DNA of 64,000 nucleotides from Diphasiastrum complanatum (lineage: Eukaryota; Streptophyta; Lycopodiopsida; Lycopodiales; Lycopodiaceae), in contig MU832571.1 in NCBI GenBank assembly GCA_029204225.1, positions 1-64,000 of the forward strand, in the 5' to 3' direction. The notes under the pieces are model-generated. The model had not been told where the DNA came from. It made no database searches and worked only from the letters and a program-made list of their open reading frames with translations. Position 1 is the first letter of the stretch. The number at the start of each line of letters is the position of its first letter. Below are positions 34,455 through 44,215 of this stretch, piece after piece. Made by a program: the position numbers and the translations under genes.

Positions 34455-35910
34455 CCTGCAGATCAATTGCATCAAACCCATGATGATTTGTCAGATATCC
34501 TATGGCACATGAGACTATGCCAAATGAACTCAAAGGCATTGTATCAAACAAGCCATCATGGAGCTATCACAGGGGTGAGCATCTCGAATGCAACCAGTTT
34601 GATGACCTGTGATGCATGTATAAATGTTAAGATGTCACGTACTCCTTTTGTCAAGGACTCCTACAGAATGATAAAGATTCTGGAGCTAGTACATTCAGAC
34701 ATCCGCGGGCCTTTCGACGTGATCTTTGTAGGAGGCTCGAAGTACTATATCACCTTTATTGATGACTACAGTAAGTTCGCCAGAGTTTACTTCACTCACA
34801 ATAAATCAGATGCATTCGACAAATTCATAGAATATGTGAACTGGGTAGAAAGATGCACAATAAACAAGGTGAAGCAGATCAAAACAGATCGGACAGATGG
34901 GGAGATCAGCATTGTTGTTGTGTATGTGGATGACACCCTAATACTCTGCAGAAGCAAAGGCTTGATTGCAGGAGTGAAGAATGAGATCTCAAAACATTTT
35001 GAGATTACAAACCTAGGAGAAGCCAGATGTTATCTTGGCTTATAGATTGACAGAGACTATGACGAACGGAAATTGTACTTTCATCAGTCCAGATATACCT
35101 AGAAAATCCTAGAAGATTTTGGGATGATGAATTGCAAAGGAGCAAATACTCCAATGCTTGCAAGAACAATCTTGACGAATCAAAATTGTTCGAAGACTAA
35201 AGAGGAAAGAGAATTGATGCAACATACACCATACATGAAGCTAATCGGATCACTAATGTATCTTGTAGATAACACATGTCCTGAAATTGCTTATGTCATG
35301 TTTGGGATGAGTCTTTTAGTACAAATTCAGGCTCGACTCATTGGAAGATTGCGAAGCGAATCTTGTGGTTCCTTCAACTAACAAAGGATTTTGGGTTGTG
35401 TTATTAACATGATGTAGGATTTCAGATGCTTTCATATAGTGATGCTAGCTGGGCATCTCTCAAGGATGACTGCAAAAGTGTCTCAGGAGGATGTACCATC
35501 GTAGTTGGAGCAGCAATTCTCTAGGTTAGCAAGAAGCAAACCATCGTAGCTCAGTCATCCTGCGAAGCAGAATACGTAGCAACAACGAAGATGGCCAATG
35601 AAATCACTTGGCTCAAACAGTTCCTTGACGAACTAGGTGAAACGAGGAATCCTTTGATTTTGCAAGTGGACAATACATCCACAATACACGTGACAAAGGA
35701 TTCCGTGTACTCAAGGAAGAAACACATCGCAATCAAATACCACTTGATAAGGGATATGATCGAAAAAAAAAACTGCAGACTACTTTCATTGGAACGAAGA
35801 AGATGGTTGCTGACATCTTCACAAAGGCTTAGATAAAGGTCTGTTCGAGAAACAGAGGAGCAGTCTTGGAGTCATAAAGCTACCATGCTTTGAGAGGGAG
35901 CTGAAGAAAC
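34455..35910 (+). pseudogene. Copia-D pol fragment
   Basis: Plus-strand Ty1/copia remnant. GAG-pre-integrase (LWHMRLCQMNSKAL) and integrase start (LVHSDIRGPF; FIDDYSKFARVYF) run to about 34895. A deletion then fuses integrase (TDRTDGE) directly to reverse transcriptase (VVVYVDDTLIL). RT and RNase H pieces follow (GSLMYLVDNTCPEIAYVM; LQVDNTSTIHVTKD; ADIFTKAL near 35815). No LTRs found; stops and frameshifts throughout. Confidence 0.88.
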
Positions 35911-36440
35911 AAAATGTTTCTGTTACCAAAGCTCTGCTAGCTCTTGACTCCCAACCTGACGAATATCTCAAAGGTCTCGAAGACCTCGAAAACGAAGATC
36001 TCAAAGATAAAAAACAGATACAGATAGACAAAAATATAGAAGAAAAGTCCACCAGTGAGCGAGACATTGTAAGCAGAATCCACAGAGATCCAAATAGTCT
36101 GCTAGTAAGCGAGACATTGTTCATGGGAGAACACCGCTTATCTCACACCAATGCGTTGTGTGGGTCTATCACACATTGCTTAAACCAAGAAGATCAATAG
36201 ATGTTGTAGCTGTTATGCACATATCATTCTAAATTGTCTAATCTCGATTGAATTATTGTTTGCTTATTTGTTTATCTCATTCGCTTGGTTTTATCTATTC
36301 CGCACATAGGTTCGATCTTGTTGAATGCTGAATTAACTTAAACGTAGGTCAGCAGTGTCTGTCTACATTCTGGAGGATTGTAGGAATGATATAGCAGGTA
36401 GTGACTAGCAATCATATCCGAACTCCATCAGAATTTATTT
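35911..36440 (+). other. Copia-D tail and spacer
   Basis: A charged, Lys/Glu-rich reading continues to about 36130 and may be the pol C-terminal extension of Copia-D. From 36130 to 36440 nothing recognisable is seen. Confidence 0.4.
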
Positions 36441-36456
36441 GTGATTCTCTTCAGAA

Positions 36457-37836
36457 AAGGTGCTAATGGTACAAGATCAACCGTGTAGAGATGCCTATGA
36501 ATGGTATCTAGATTCAAGTGCTTCTCAGCACATGGCTCCTTGTAAGAACCTATTCTCGAATCTCACAGCAACTGAATCAAAGTACATATTCTTTGAAGAC
36601 TCAAGCTCACACAAAGTCAAAGGCCAAGGTTTTATTCGATTTCAATTTCCAGATGGAATCACTAGACAGCTTGATGGTGTACTCTATGTAACCGAACTAA
36701 CAAAGAATTTACTGTCTATAAGCAAGATCACTGATCAAGACTATAGAGCTTTGTTTACTTCTAGTCGATGTACCATTCTTGACAAAAATTTGAATGTAGT
36801 CCTCTCTACACACAGAGAAGAAAATTTATAAATCTTGAGTCATGATTATGCACTTTCTATGAGTAATTCAGATGCCCATGTATGGCATCAAAGATTAGGG
36901 CACTTAAGCATAAGGTCTATGTTGTATATGCATCATAATAGTATGGTCAAGGATATGAGAATTAATGTTGTCTCCACAAGAAATCAAACTGTCTGTGAGA
37001 TGTGCTTACTAGGAAAACTATCTAGGACAATATTTTCCAAAGGACAAGCCAAAAGGGCTGTCTATTCTTGAGTTAATCCATAGTGATTTATGTGGTCCTA
37101 TGAGTGTGCCCTCTTTGGGTCAGGCTTTATATTTCATCACCTTTATTGCTGACCTCTCTATATTCACCAAGGTTATGTTCATCAAGAACAAATAGGCATT
37201 CAACTGTTTCAAGGAATTTAAATAGTTTGCTGAGACTCAAACTGGTCAGAGGATCAGGATTCTCTAATCATCAACAATTCTAATTAGTTATTACTCGAAA
37301 CAAAATTTTTACTTTCACAAGAATTTGAAATGACTGATTTAGGCCTGGTTCACTACCTACTTGATATGGAGATCACTAGAGATCGTGCAAGCATAGAAGG
37401 ATCACTATAAGCCAAAAGAAACCCATCCAACCAATGTACTTCACAGATATGGCATAGAGGACTGTAAATCGATAGATTCACCCATGGATCCAGGATCCAA
37501 ACTATTAAAAGACATGTGCCCCAAAACCAAAGCAAAATAGAAAGAGATGTGCAGATGCCCTTATCAGTTGATAATCGGATCAATAATGTATTTTTTTTAT
37601 CTGCACTCATCATGATCTTGCATATACGATAAGCACACTATCACAATACATGTCCAATCCAGGCTTACAACATTGGAAGGCTCTTCAAAGAGTATTGAAG
37701 TACATTCAAGCTACAAAGCACTATGCTTTGTGCTATAATGGAAACACAGAAGCTGCACTCACATTAGTCACCTATTCAGACTCCGACTGGGCAGGAGACG
37801 TTAATACTAGGAAAAGTCAAAGAATCCATTACGCAA
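36457..37836 (+). pseudogene. Copia-E1 pol fragment
   Basis: Plus-strand fragment of the same family as Copia-E2 (44216-48111). Protease-region WYLDSSASQHM (the active-site DSGA reads DSSA), GAG-pre-integrase WHQRLGHLSIRSM, start of integrase (SLIHSDLCGPM), then a deletion near 37265 to the RT segment EMTDLGLVHYLLDMEI, and RNase H up to SDSDWAGDVNTRKS. No LTRs seen. It ends abruptly at the GC-rich hairpin block at 37838. Confidence 0.88.
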
Positions 37837-37837
37837 T

Positions 37838-38245
37838 GGAGGGCCGGGCACAGGCCAATCTGCACAGTAAAGATTTCTAGAAATTTTTTAGGCAAGGCCC
37901 AAAATGGCCTGTGCCCGGCCCATTCCATAGTACATAGAGGACTATGTGGGACAATGGAAGTATATGTAAGGGTTTCCAGAAACTTTTTAGGTGAGGCCGG
38001 GGCTCACCTAAAAAATTTCTGGAAATCCTTATTGGGCAAAATGGCTTGTTTATAGTACATAGAGGAGTATGTGGGACAATGGAAGTATATGTAAGGAATT
38101 CCAGAAACTTTTAGGCCAGGCCAGGCCTCGCCTAAAAAATTTCTAAAAATCCTTAGTGGGCAAAATGGAGAATGGCATGTGCCCGGCCCATTCCATAGTA
38201 CATAGAAGAGTATGTGGGACAATGGAAGTATATGCATAGTACATG
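37838..38245. repeat. GC-rich hairpin-forming tandem repeats
   Basis: A near-perfect inverted repeat (GGGCCGGGCACAGGCCA at 37842 against TGGCCTGTGCCCGGCCC at 37902) starts the block. Three diverged units containing CATAGTACATAGAGGA and ACTATGTGGGACAATGGAAG follow at about 37928, 38055 and 38196. Between them are palindromes built from TTTCTGGAAATCC and TTCCAGAAACTTTTTAGG around GGCCTCGCC-type cores. The composition contrasts with the AT-rich surroundings. It resembles a foldback element or subterminal repeat array. Confidence 0.75.
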
Positions 38246-38372
38246 TGGAACCCGAATGAGGCATTAGCTTTTTTATTATGTAATGCCTTGTGCTCACGTG
38301 TCCTTTGTATTTTGGGACCACCTCCAGGAGCATAATGTCCATCCAATTTTCTCTCTCCTAGGAATCTGTCAT

Positions 38373-38512
38373 TCTCTCTCCTCTCTCTGGTGGAATGCAC
38401 GTTCTCTCTCCGGTGGAATGCACGTTCTCTCTCCTCTCTTCGGTGGAATGCATGTTCTCTCTCCGGTGGAATGCACGTTCTCTCTCCTCTCTCCGGTGGA
38501 ATGTGCATGTGC
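38373..38512. repeat. Minisatellite of GGTGGAATGCACGTTCTCTCTC units
   Basis: Five head-to-tail units, each GGTGGAATGCAYGT followed by a CTCTCTC spacer of alternating length (about 20 and 28 bp periods). The ORFs that cross it on both strands are products of the repeat. Confidence 0.9.
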
Positions 38513-38639
38513 TATGTGGCAGCCCGTCATTGGCTGTCCACATTCCACCACAAACGTAAAAAAGTTTGCGAAAAAAAAATGGCAAAAAATTTATAAAAAA
38601 AAAAAAAAAAGACACCTTCTCACAATGGCATTACGTAGG

Positions 38640-38812
38640 GGAAGGCCCGAAGCCCTCCGGCCTTCCTTGCTGGTCGAGACCTGTCCTCGGGCTCCCGCCC
38701 TCGGGCAAGGGCCCTCCCAGCAAGGAAGGCCCTCAGGCATGGCCTTCCCTCCCCCCATAAAGCAAGGCCCTCAGGCATGGCCTTCCCTCCCCCATAAAGC
38801 AGTACGTAGGAT
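38640..38812. repeat. GC-rich inverted and tandem repeat block
   Basis: Contains a perfect 15-bp inverted repeat, GGCCTTCCTTGCTGG near 38659 and its complement near 38716, and a tandem duplication of about 38 bp (AAGGCCCTCAGGCATGGCC...CATAAAGC). It is bounded by ACGTAGG at both ends (38634 and 38804). Preceded by a poly-A/T-rich stretch at 38567-38612. Confidence 0.8.
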
Positions 38813-38929
38813 ATGAATCGTCACAAGGAAAGCAACGTGTTTAGAACTACTGGTTATTAGTATCTACTATCCAGTAACAGCCCTACACTTTATTTGGTTA
38901 GAGACACTAAAAACCATAACTTACTCTTA

Positions 38930-39030
38930 GAGATACAAAGATGACTACCTATGTGAGAACTCTCTTAATTATGAGAGAAATTGGTGTATTTCCAGGCTAT
39001 TTTCATAAATACATCAGAGTCAAAGCAAAC
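38930..39030. repeat. Fragment similar to the end of the TNP2 region
   Basis: Matches 20738-20880: both carry GATACAAAGATGACTACC and a TGTATYTCCAGGYTATTTTCATAAA segment in the same order, with the DNA between them shortened here. Probably a decayed tail of another copy of that transposon. Confidence 0.6.
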
Positions 39031-39228
39031 CGATGACGTTCATTATTGAAGAAGTCTGCCGTCTGCCCTGAGAGACAAGAGATAGCACTGCAAACTGTCG
39101 TAGTAGCATGTACAAACTTCGGCATTAAACTAATTATCATCAAATAGTTATTACGATCGAACTTCCAGCTGACAAATTACGTTGTAAGTGCCTAGGATTG
39201 CTGAACTCGGAAGTTTGCAGTGCAGTAA

Positions 39229-39903
39229 TTACGCGGAACCTGAGAAAATGGCTTTCAGCCGGTCTACTGTCGTCTGATCCAAGAAAAATGTTTTCTCGAG
39301 CACTTCATCCTTGATGTTTGAGCCGAACATGGAATCCCCGATGAACTGAAAGCCAGGGTACTGGCTATTCAACGCGACCACGGCTTGAGCTGGTGTTTCT
39401 CCTACATTCAGCTGAAAGTGAATGAGTCCTCTTGGGAAGATCATTACCTCACTTTTGGTGATGACCTTGGCAAATAGCTTGTTGCTAGTGGTGACAAAAC
39501 CAGCGTACAAACTTCCCTCTGTAACATAAATGATCTCGGATGCACGGGGGTGTGCGTGAGGCGTGATCACTCCTCCCCTCGCAAAATCGAGCCTGGCAAA
39601 AGTAAGCCCCAGGGAGTTTAAGCCCGCGAATGTATCCACTTCAGCAGTAATCGCGACAGCTCCGGCAGTGTTGTTTGTCTGGGGAGGAGCCATGAAGCCA
39701 TAAAAAACAAAATCTTCTGTTGTGGCAGCAGCTGGGTTTTTGCAAGGGTAGCCGTTCAGGTATAAATCCTTGGTAAGATCAGCAACACAGTAGTCCTGTA
39801 AAGGATCCGCATCGGCCGCATTGATAGGCGTGAATTGTAACAGGAGCAATGCCGGGAATACCAGCAACCCTGCAAAAATGTTGATAGAAGTAAAGGTTTG
39901 CAT
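39229..39903 (-). CDS. Germin-like protein (cupin), secreted
   Basis: The ATG at 39903 is chosen over the in-frame ATG at 39939 because it puts the hydrophobic signal peptide at the N-terminus (cleavage likely after ...TPINA). The mature protein starts ADADPLQDYCVADL, the conserved germin start; two cysteines (51 and 66, numbered from the upstream Met) would form the N-terminal disulfide. The single cupin domain has box 1 GGVITPHAHPRASEIIYVTEGSLYAGF with metal ligands H128, H130 and E135, and box 2 IFPRGLIHFQLNVG with H174. One N-glycosylation sequon, NNT, is at 89. Length (224 residues) is typical. Family members are apoplastic manganese proteins with superoxide dismutase, oxalate oxidase or other roles; the activity here cannot be read from sequence. 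Single exon, no lesion. Confidence 0.93.
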   Translation of the reverse strand: MQTFTSINIFAGLLVFPALLLLQFTPINAADADPLQDYCVADLTKDLYLNGYPCKNPAAATTEDFVFYGFMAPPQTNNTAGAVAITAEVDTFAGLNSLGLTFARLDFARGGVITPHAHPRASEIIYVTEGSLYAGFVTTSNKLFAKVITKSEVMIFPRGLIHFQLNVGETPAQAVVALNSQYPGFQFIGDSMFGSNIKDEVLEKTFFLDQTTVDRLKAIFSGSA

Positions 39904-40074
39904 TTTGTCTGGACTGAACTTTGTAGCCGATTTCCACATGGATGGAAACTTGAAAGAGAGCTTATACGAGGTAAGATAGATAGAGCTAGCTTGAGTGGGT
40001 GTGAATGTGTGTAGCTGAATTCATGAAACGCTAAGCGATGCCTGTGTGAGGGGTAGATCTGCGCAACAGATATA

Positions 40075-40083
40075 CATATATAG
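40075..40083 (-). promoter_or_regulatory. TATA box of the germin-like gene
   Basis: CTATATATG on the minus strand, 172 bp upstream of the chosen ATG. This leaves a 5' leader of roughly 140 bases if transcription starts about 30 bp downstream. No clear AATAAA is seen after the stop. Confidence 0.6.
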
Positions 40084-42949
40084 AGGTGCAGATGGATGCT
40101 GGATTTGTAAAGCTAACGCCCAATGAAAACTGTAGCCCCGAAAAGTTTAGAAGACAAGAAGATTCTACTGCTTTGCTGCAACATAGTTGTGTTGACTTAC
40201 TTCATTGTAAGTGCTACGTGGGAGATGAAGGTAGATTTGATGCATGAATTATTGTGATGATTGTTAAAAGATAAGGTGAGCTGGTTAGATGACTTGAGCA
40301 ATAAAACATATCTTTATTTTAATCTTTTGTTTTCTTAGATTGCAATCATTTTTGTTTTATTTTTCAGCTTTGCCCCAATAGAGATAAATTACTCAAGTGA
40401 TTTGCTAAAAGTTGAGCTATACATGTTAGATGACTTTGAACTTTGAAATATTTTTTTATTTTTTCAATCTATTTGAATGTAACTGGAGCCGCACATGGCA
40501 AACCTAATTGTGATTTTTAAACTCGAGTCTTGTTTTCTTGTCCTGTAGATTTCCATTTTAGTTGATGCAATATTCAATAAATTTATAAGAATGTTTAATA
40601 GTTGTGCAATTTAGTTTGCATTAAAAATTAACAACAATGTAAACTATTAGTATGGTAGTTTATGCTTTAACATTATGTGATTGATATATCACAAGAAGCT
40701 TTGTCTTCGAAAGAGCATTGAATCATTCAAATCGTTAAAAAATAAAAATAAAAGAAAGATTGCATTTTAGAAAATTTGAAAAACAAAAACAAATCTAATC
40801 CATTTTGATGTTTAAACTCACTTAAGAATGACACCTTAGGTAATTTTAGCAAATTGTCACAATTAATGATCGTTATCATGATAAAACTAACAATGAGGCT
40901 AGAATCATTAGGGGCCCAATTGAGAGTATACTAGAGTCTAGAGGCAAACTAACTATTTTAAAGTTAATAAAAATTAATTTTGAGCTAAAAATATTTGAAT
41001 AATAATTTACACAGTAATAACAACCTAAAATCTAATATTTGATAAAGGGATCAAGCATATAGGTTTTGAAAATCTAAAGAAAACTTGATAGGTGAATTAA
41101 ATATGTTATAGGATTTTTCCAATGCATTTTAGATTTTTGTCAAGCCCGAGTTGCTAATGGTTTTGGACCTGATATTTCTTTAATGAATCAATCAATGAAA
41201 TGTCAACCCAAGATGATTCCACAACATGCTTTAGGATCTATTCAAATCAAGTTGAAAGACTTTCATGTACAAAATTTATGAATAGGACATCATGGTGCAT
41301 TTTGTCTCTAAACTTTAACCCAAATAGTATTAGTTTTTTGGCCAAGTCTACCATGAACAGTTGGTCTCCCTCATGTAGTGGGATCCACATTTTGCATAAA
41401 GAGATCAGGACAATAAATTCGACTCAAAATTGCTAAAAGAGTAGGGGGGTAACAAGGTTAATGTTCTTTGTAGAATGGAGAGAAATAATTGACGAATGCA
41501 TTCAAACAACATCTACGCACATAGATGATTCTAGAAGACTGGCATAACATTATCCACAATTGTACAATGCTCCTTCACAACAAGAGAATGGGGTGTTTTT
41601 TCATGCAAAATTTTGGCATTTCTTTCTTGTGTGGCTCCCACCAGTAAAAATTGGGTTAACCGGTTGGTTGGACATAAAAAAAAAATTCTCATTAAATTTA
41701 AATTCTAATTTGGGCATGGTAGAGTCACGCATGGCATAGTCATGAAAATTTAACTATTAACTAATTTCCATTGGATTATGGTCAATTGTCATGCGTAGTA
41801 TCGCCACGCGTGGCTCTACCATCTCATGGAGATTTGATACGCATGGCAATAGAATAAAAAAGTTTTTTCAAGATTTGTCACGCGTGGCAAACTTGATTTG
41901 ACTTTTGAATGTACATGATTGGCAAACACCAAGTTCAACTACACCATCGTTGACGTACAATTGAATTTTCCTTGGCAAAACAGCATAATGAAATAGAGCA
42001 ATACATTTGGCATGAAACTTGCTTGAGGATTATGTATTCTCTATAAATTTTTAAGCATGCTTAAATGTGTGCCTAATGGCACCAAAATCTAGTTCATAAT
42101 TTGTTTCTTATTCAAGCTATATTTCCATTTATTCCAATGACTAGTTAAATCGCAAATAGTTAAAGGTGAAATCAATTGAACATAATAACCTCTAGATGCT
42201 AAACTAGTTACTTCAAAATAGAATTTACAAAGAAATAGATGATGTCATGTACTACATGTAATTAGCCCTATGCTTAATGATAAGTAATGCTAAATATAGC
42301 CATGGTGCTAAGTAAGAATAGGACTAGCTAACTAGAATAGTTAATAAGCAGAACAATCGCATATATTTGTGAACAGAGGAATTCATAATAATGTTTATAA
42401 AGCCCAAATTAGGCAAAAAGGCCTCAAACTTATATTAGAGGCACAAAAGCACCACTATAAATAGAGGAGGTCATGCTAATTTGGAGGCTATTCTACATTT
42501 ATCAAATTCAAACTTCATATGTGTCTTTGGAGCTCCTCCTTCAGAGATTTCAGGGTGTCTTTGGTTCATATGTCTAGCATCACGTGAGAGCTTGATCATG
42601 CTCTAGCTTAAGGCTTGATGTATTGAATAATCAATTAAATGGCTATTTTTTATGTTTTTATAATTAAAACCAATGGACATCTGTGGACCAAACCAGTAAC
42701 ATCAAATGTTGTTTTTAATGGAAAGGTGTGAAAAAGCATATGTGCAGATTTGCACAAGTGTCCAAACCATGTGGAGGGAGAGATAAAAGTGGACTACCAA
42801 ACAGACTCCATTTTTCTAGTCAAATACTTAAACTTTGTCCACAATTTTCTAGTGTGTTGATCGATATGGCTTTCTTATGTGATTTTATTGCAATTTTGTG
42901 CTAGTATTTATTAGTTTATGCATATTTGTAATATATTACTTAATTCCAG
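40084..42949. other. AT-rich region without recognisable genes
   Basis: Apart from the germin upstream region and the short motif cluster at 41727-41890, I see no gene or element with clear ends. A TATAAATAG motif at about 42457-42466 followed by CT-rich sequence could be an LTR or gene promoter; no ORF follows directly. Confidence 0.5.
41727..41890. repeat. Cluster of CACGCGTGGC motifs
   Basis: Five variants of a (G)TCACGCGTGGC motif lie within about 165 bp, one being the perfect palindrome GCCACGCGTGGC near 41801. CpG-containing motifs stand out in this AT-rich context. Confidence 0.6.
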
Positions 42950-43390
42950 AATATCCAAAAAAAACTAGACTAGTGATACACTCGGGAGTACATGGCCATC
43001 ATGTTCGCATAGGAGTGAGCAAACAAAGATTACAAGCAATAAGAGATAAAGTTGCCAGTATACTTCAAGTCGATTCAACTTAAAGTTGCTAATCCCAAAA
43101 AAATTCAAATTGAAACAACATGAGATTTGACTAATGTCCCTAGAGCATATGAAATGATGGATGTAGACATAGGCAGAGTGGCAAAGGAGTTTCAGCCACT
43201 AGTCATGCGAAGTGGATTTCAAAGGATGATTCACATTGCAAAAGAAAATTTGAGTCTTCCATCAGATTATCTTGACTCCTTGTTGAGCTTGAAGACTACT
43301 TGTCATTATGATTTTTTCCATAGTATGTTATTTCCAAGACAAGGAGGAAATACAAATAGGTGTCATCTGAACAAGAATGCAAAGATGTAG
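42950..43390 (+). pseudogene. Unidentified gene, first part, cut by Copia-E2
   Basis: A splice-acceptor-like TTCCAG at 42944-42949 precedes YPKKTRLVIHSGVHGHHVRIGVSKQRLQAIRDKVASILQ. After a stop and a frame change the reading goes on: AYEMMDVDIGRVAKEFQ, FQRMIHIAKENLSLPSDYLDSLLSLKTTCHYDFF, NRCHLNKNAKM, TAG. It continues after the Copia-E2 insertion at 49131 with ELVVRMNTKG. Non-repetitive and protein-like, but I do not recognise it. It could be a host gene or a DNA-transposon gene. Confidence 0.5.
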
Positions 43391-44196
43391 AACAATAGCA
43401 AATCCGTATAATAATGTTGTAAAACAACAATCAGACCACAATACAATTGCGCTGATAAGCACGTGATCCTACTTATAGACTCAAATCAATTGCTAGAGTT
43501 CTGAATATATCTCTCTCTCTCTATAATCACTAACTCTGAGGAGTCAACTACTAGAAGACCTGTTCTGGTCGGTTGATCTCTGTTGGAGTATTCACATGCA
43601 TCTACACATTTGCTTGTCCTAATACATGTCTCTCTTCTTCAATCGCTCATTTACATATATAGCAACTGGAAGATCTTGCATTATTCCAGCTTTACATTTA
43701 CAAGATTGCTTAACAGCTGATTAACTAACTAATTAGAAGAGTTGTTGTTGGAACATGAAGACATAGACAGTCTGTACTTAGAATCATGTGTATTTCTGCT
43801 GAGTGTCACCTGTGTGGAATCTCACGAAAATATGCAGTGTCTCATTTTTCGCTTTTTGTCGTCTGTGTGAAATCTCGTGTAAAAATACAATGTCGTATTT
43901 TTCGCAATTTTTGCGAAGCAATGTCGCATTTCTGGAAGTGTCAAAAATGGTCGAAAAAATCGAGTTAGCACAAGTGTCGCAAAACACTTAGTTGCTCAAG
44001 ATGGCTGAAGGTGGAAAGTCAATAGTGTCGGATGTCGAGTTTTTCGGTTGTCAGAAAATACGAAGAAAAATACAAACTGTTGCGACAAACAATCCAAATA
44101 TGCAGACTGTTGTTTTCTACAGGTTCATTAGAGAGAAAAATTGAGAGAAGGACGAAGGGCTATTGGGATGAGTAGGAGTTAGATTGAATTCCAACA
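43391..44196 (-). repeat. Copia-E2 3' LTR
   Basis: About 806 bp. Ends ATTCCAACA at 44196, directly followed by CTCCCTTTTAAG, whose complement CTTAAAAGGGAG is the polypurine tract. Confidence 0.78.
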
Positions 44197-44215
44197 CTCC
44201 CTTTTAAGCTTACTG

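Noticed and set aside
34455-37836. Copia-D and Copia-E1 as one element
   Set aside because: Each has its own GAG-pre-integrase and RNase H segment and they differ in sequence; they are two separate fragments.
38283-38816. Open frame of 177 codons (plus) and overlapping minus frames
   Set aside because: They cross the CTCTCTC/GGTGGAATGCA minisatellite and the GC-rich hairpins; all frames stay open because of the repeat, with no domain.
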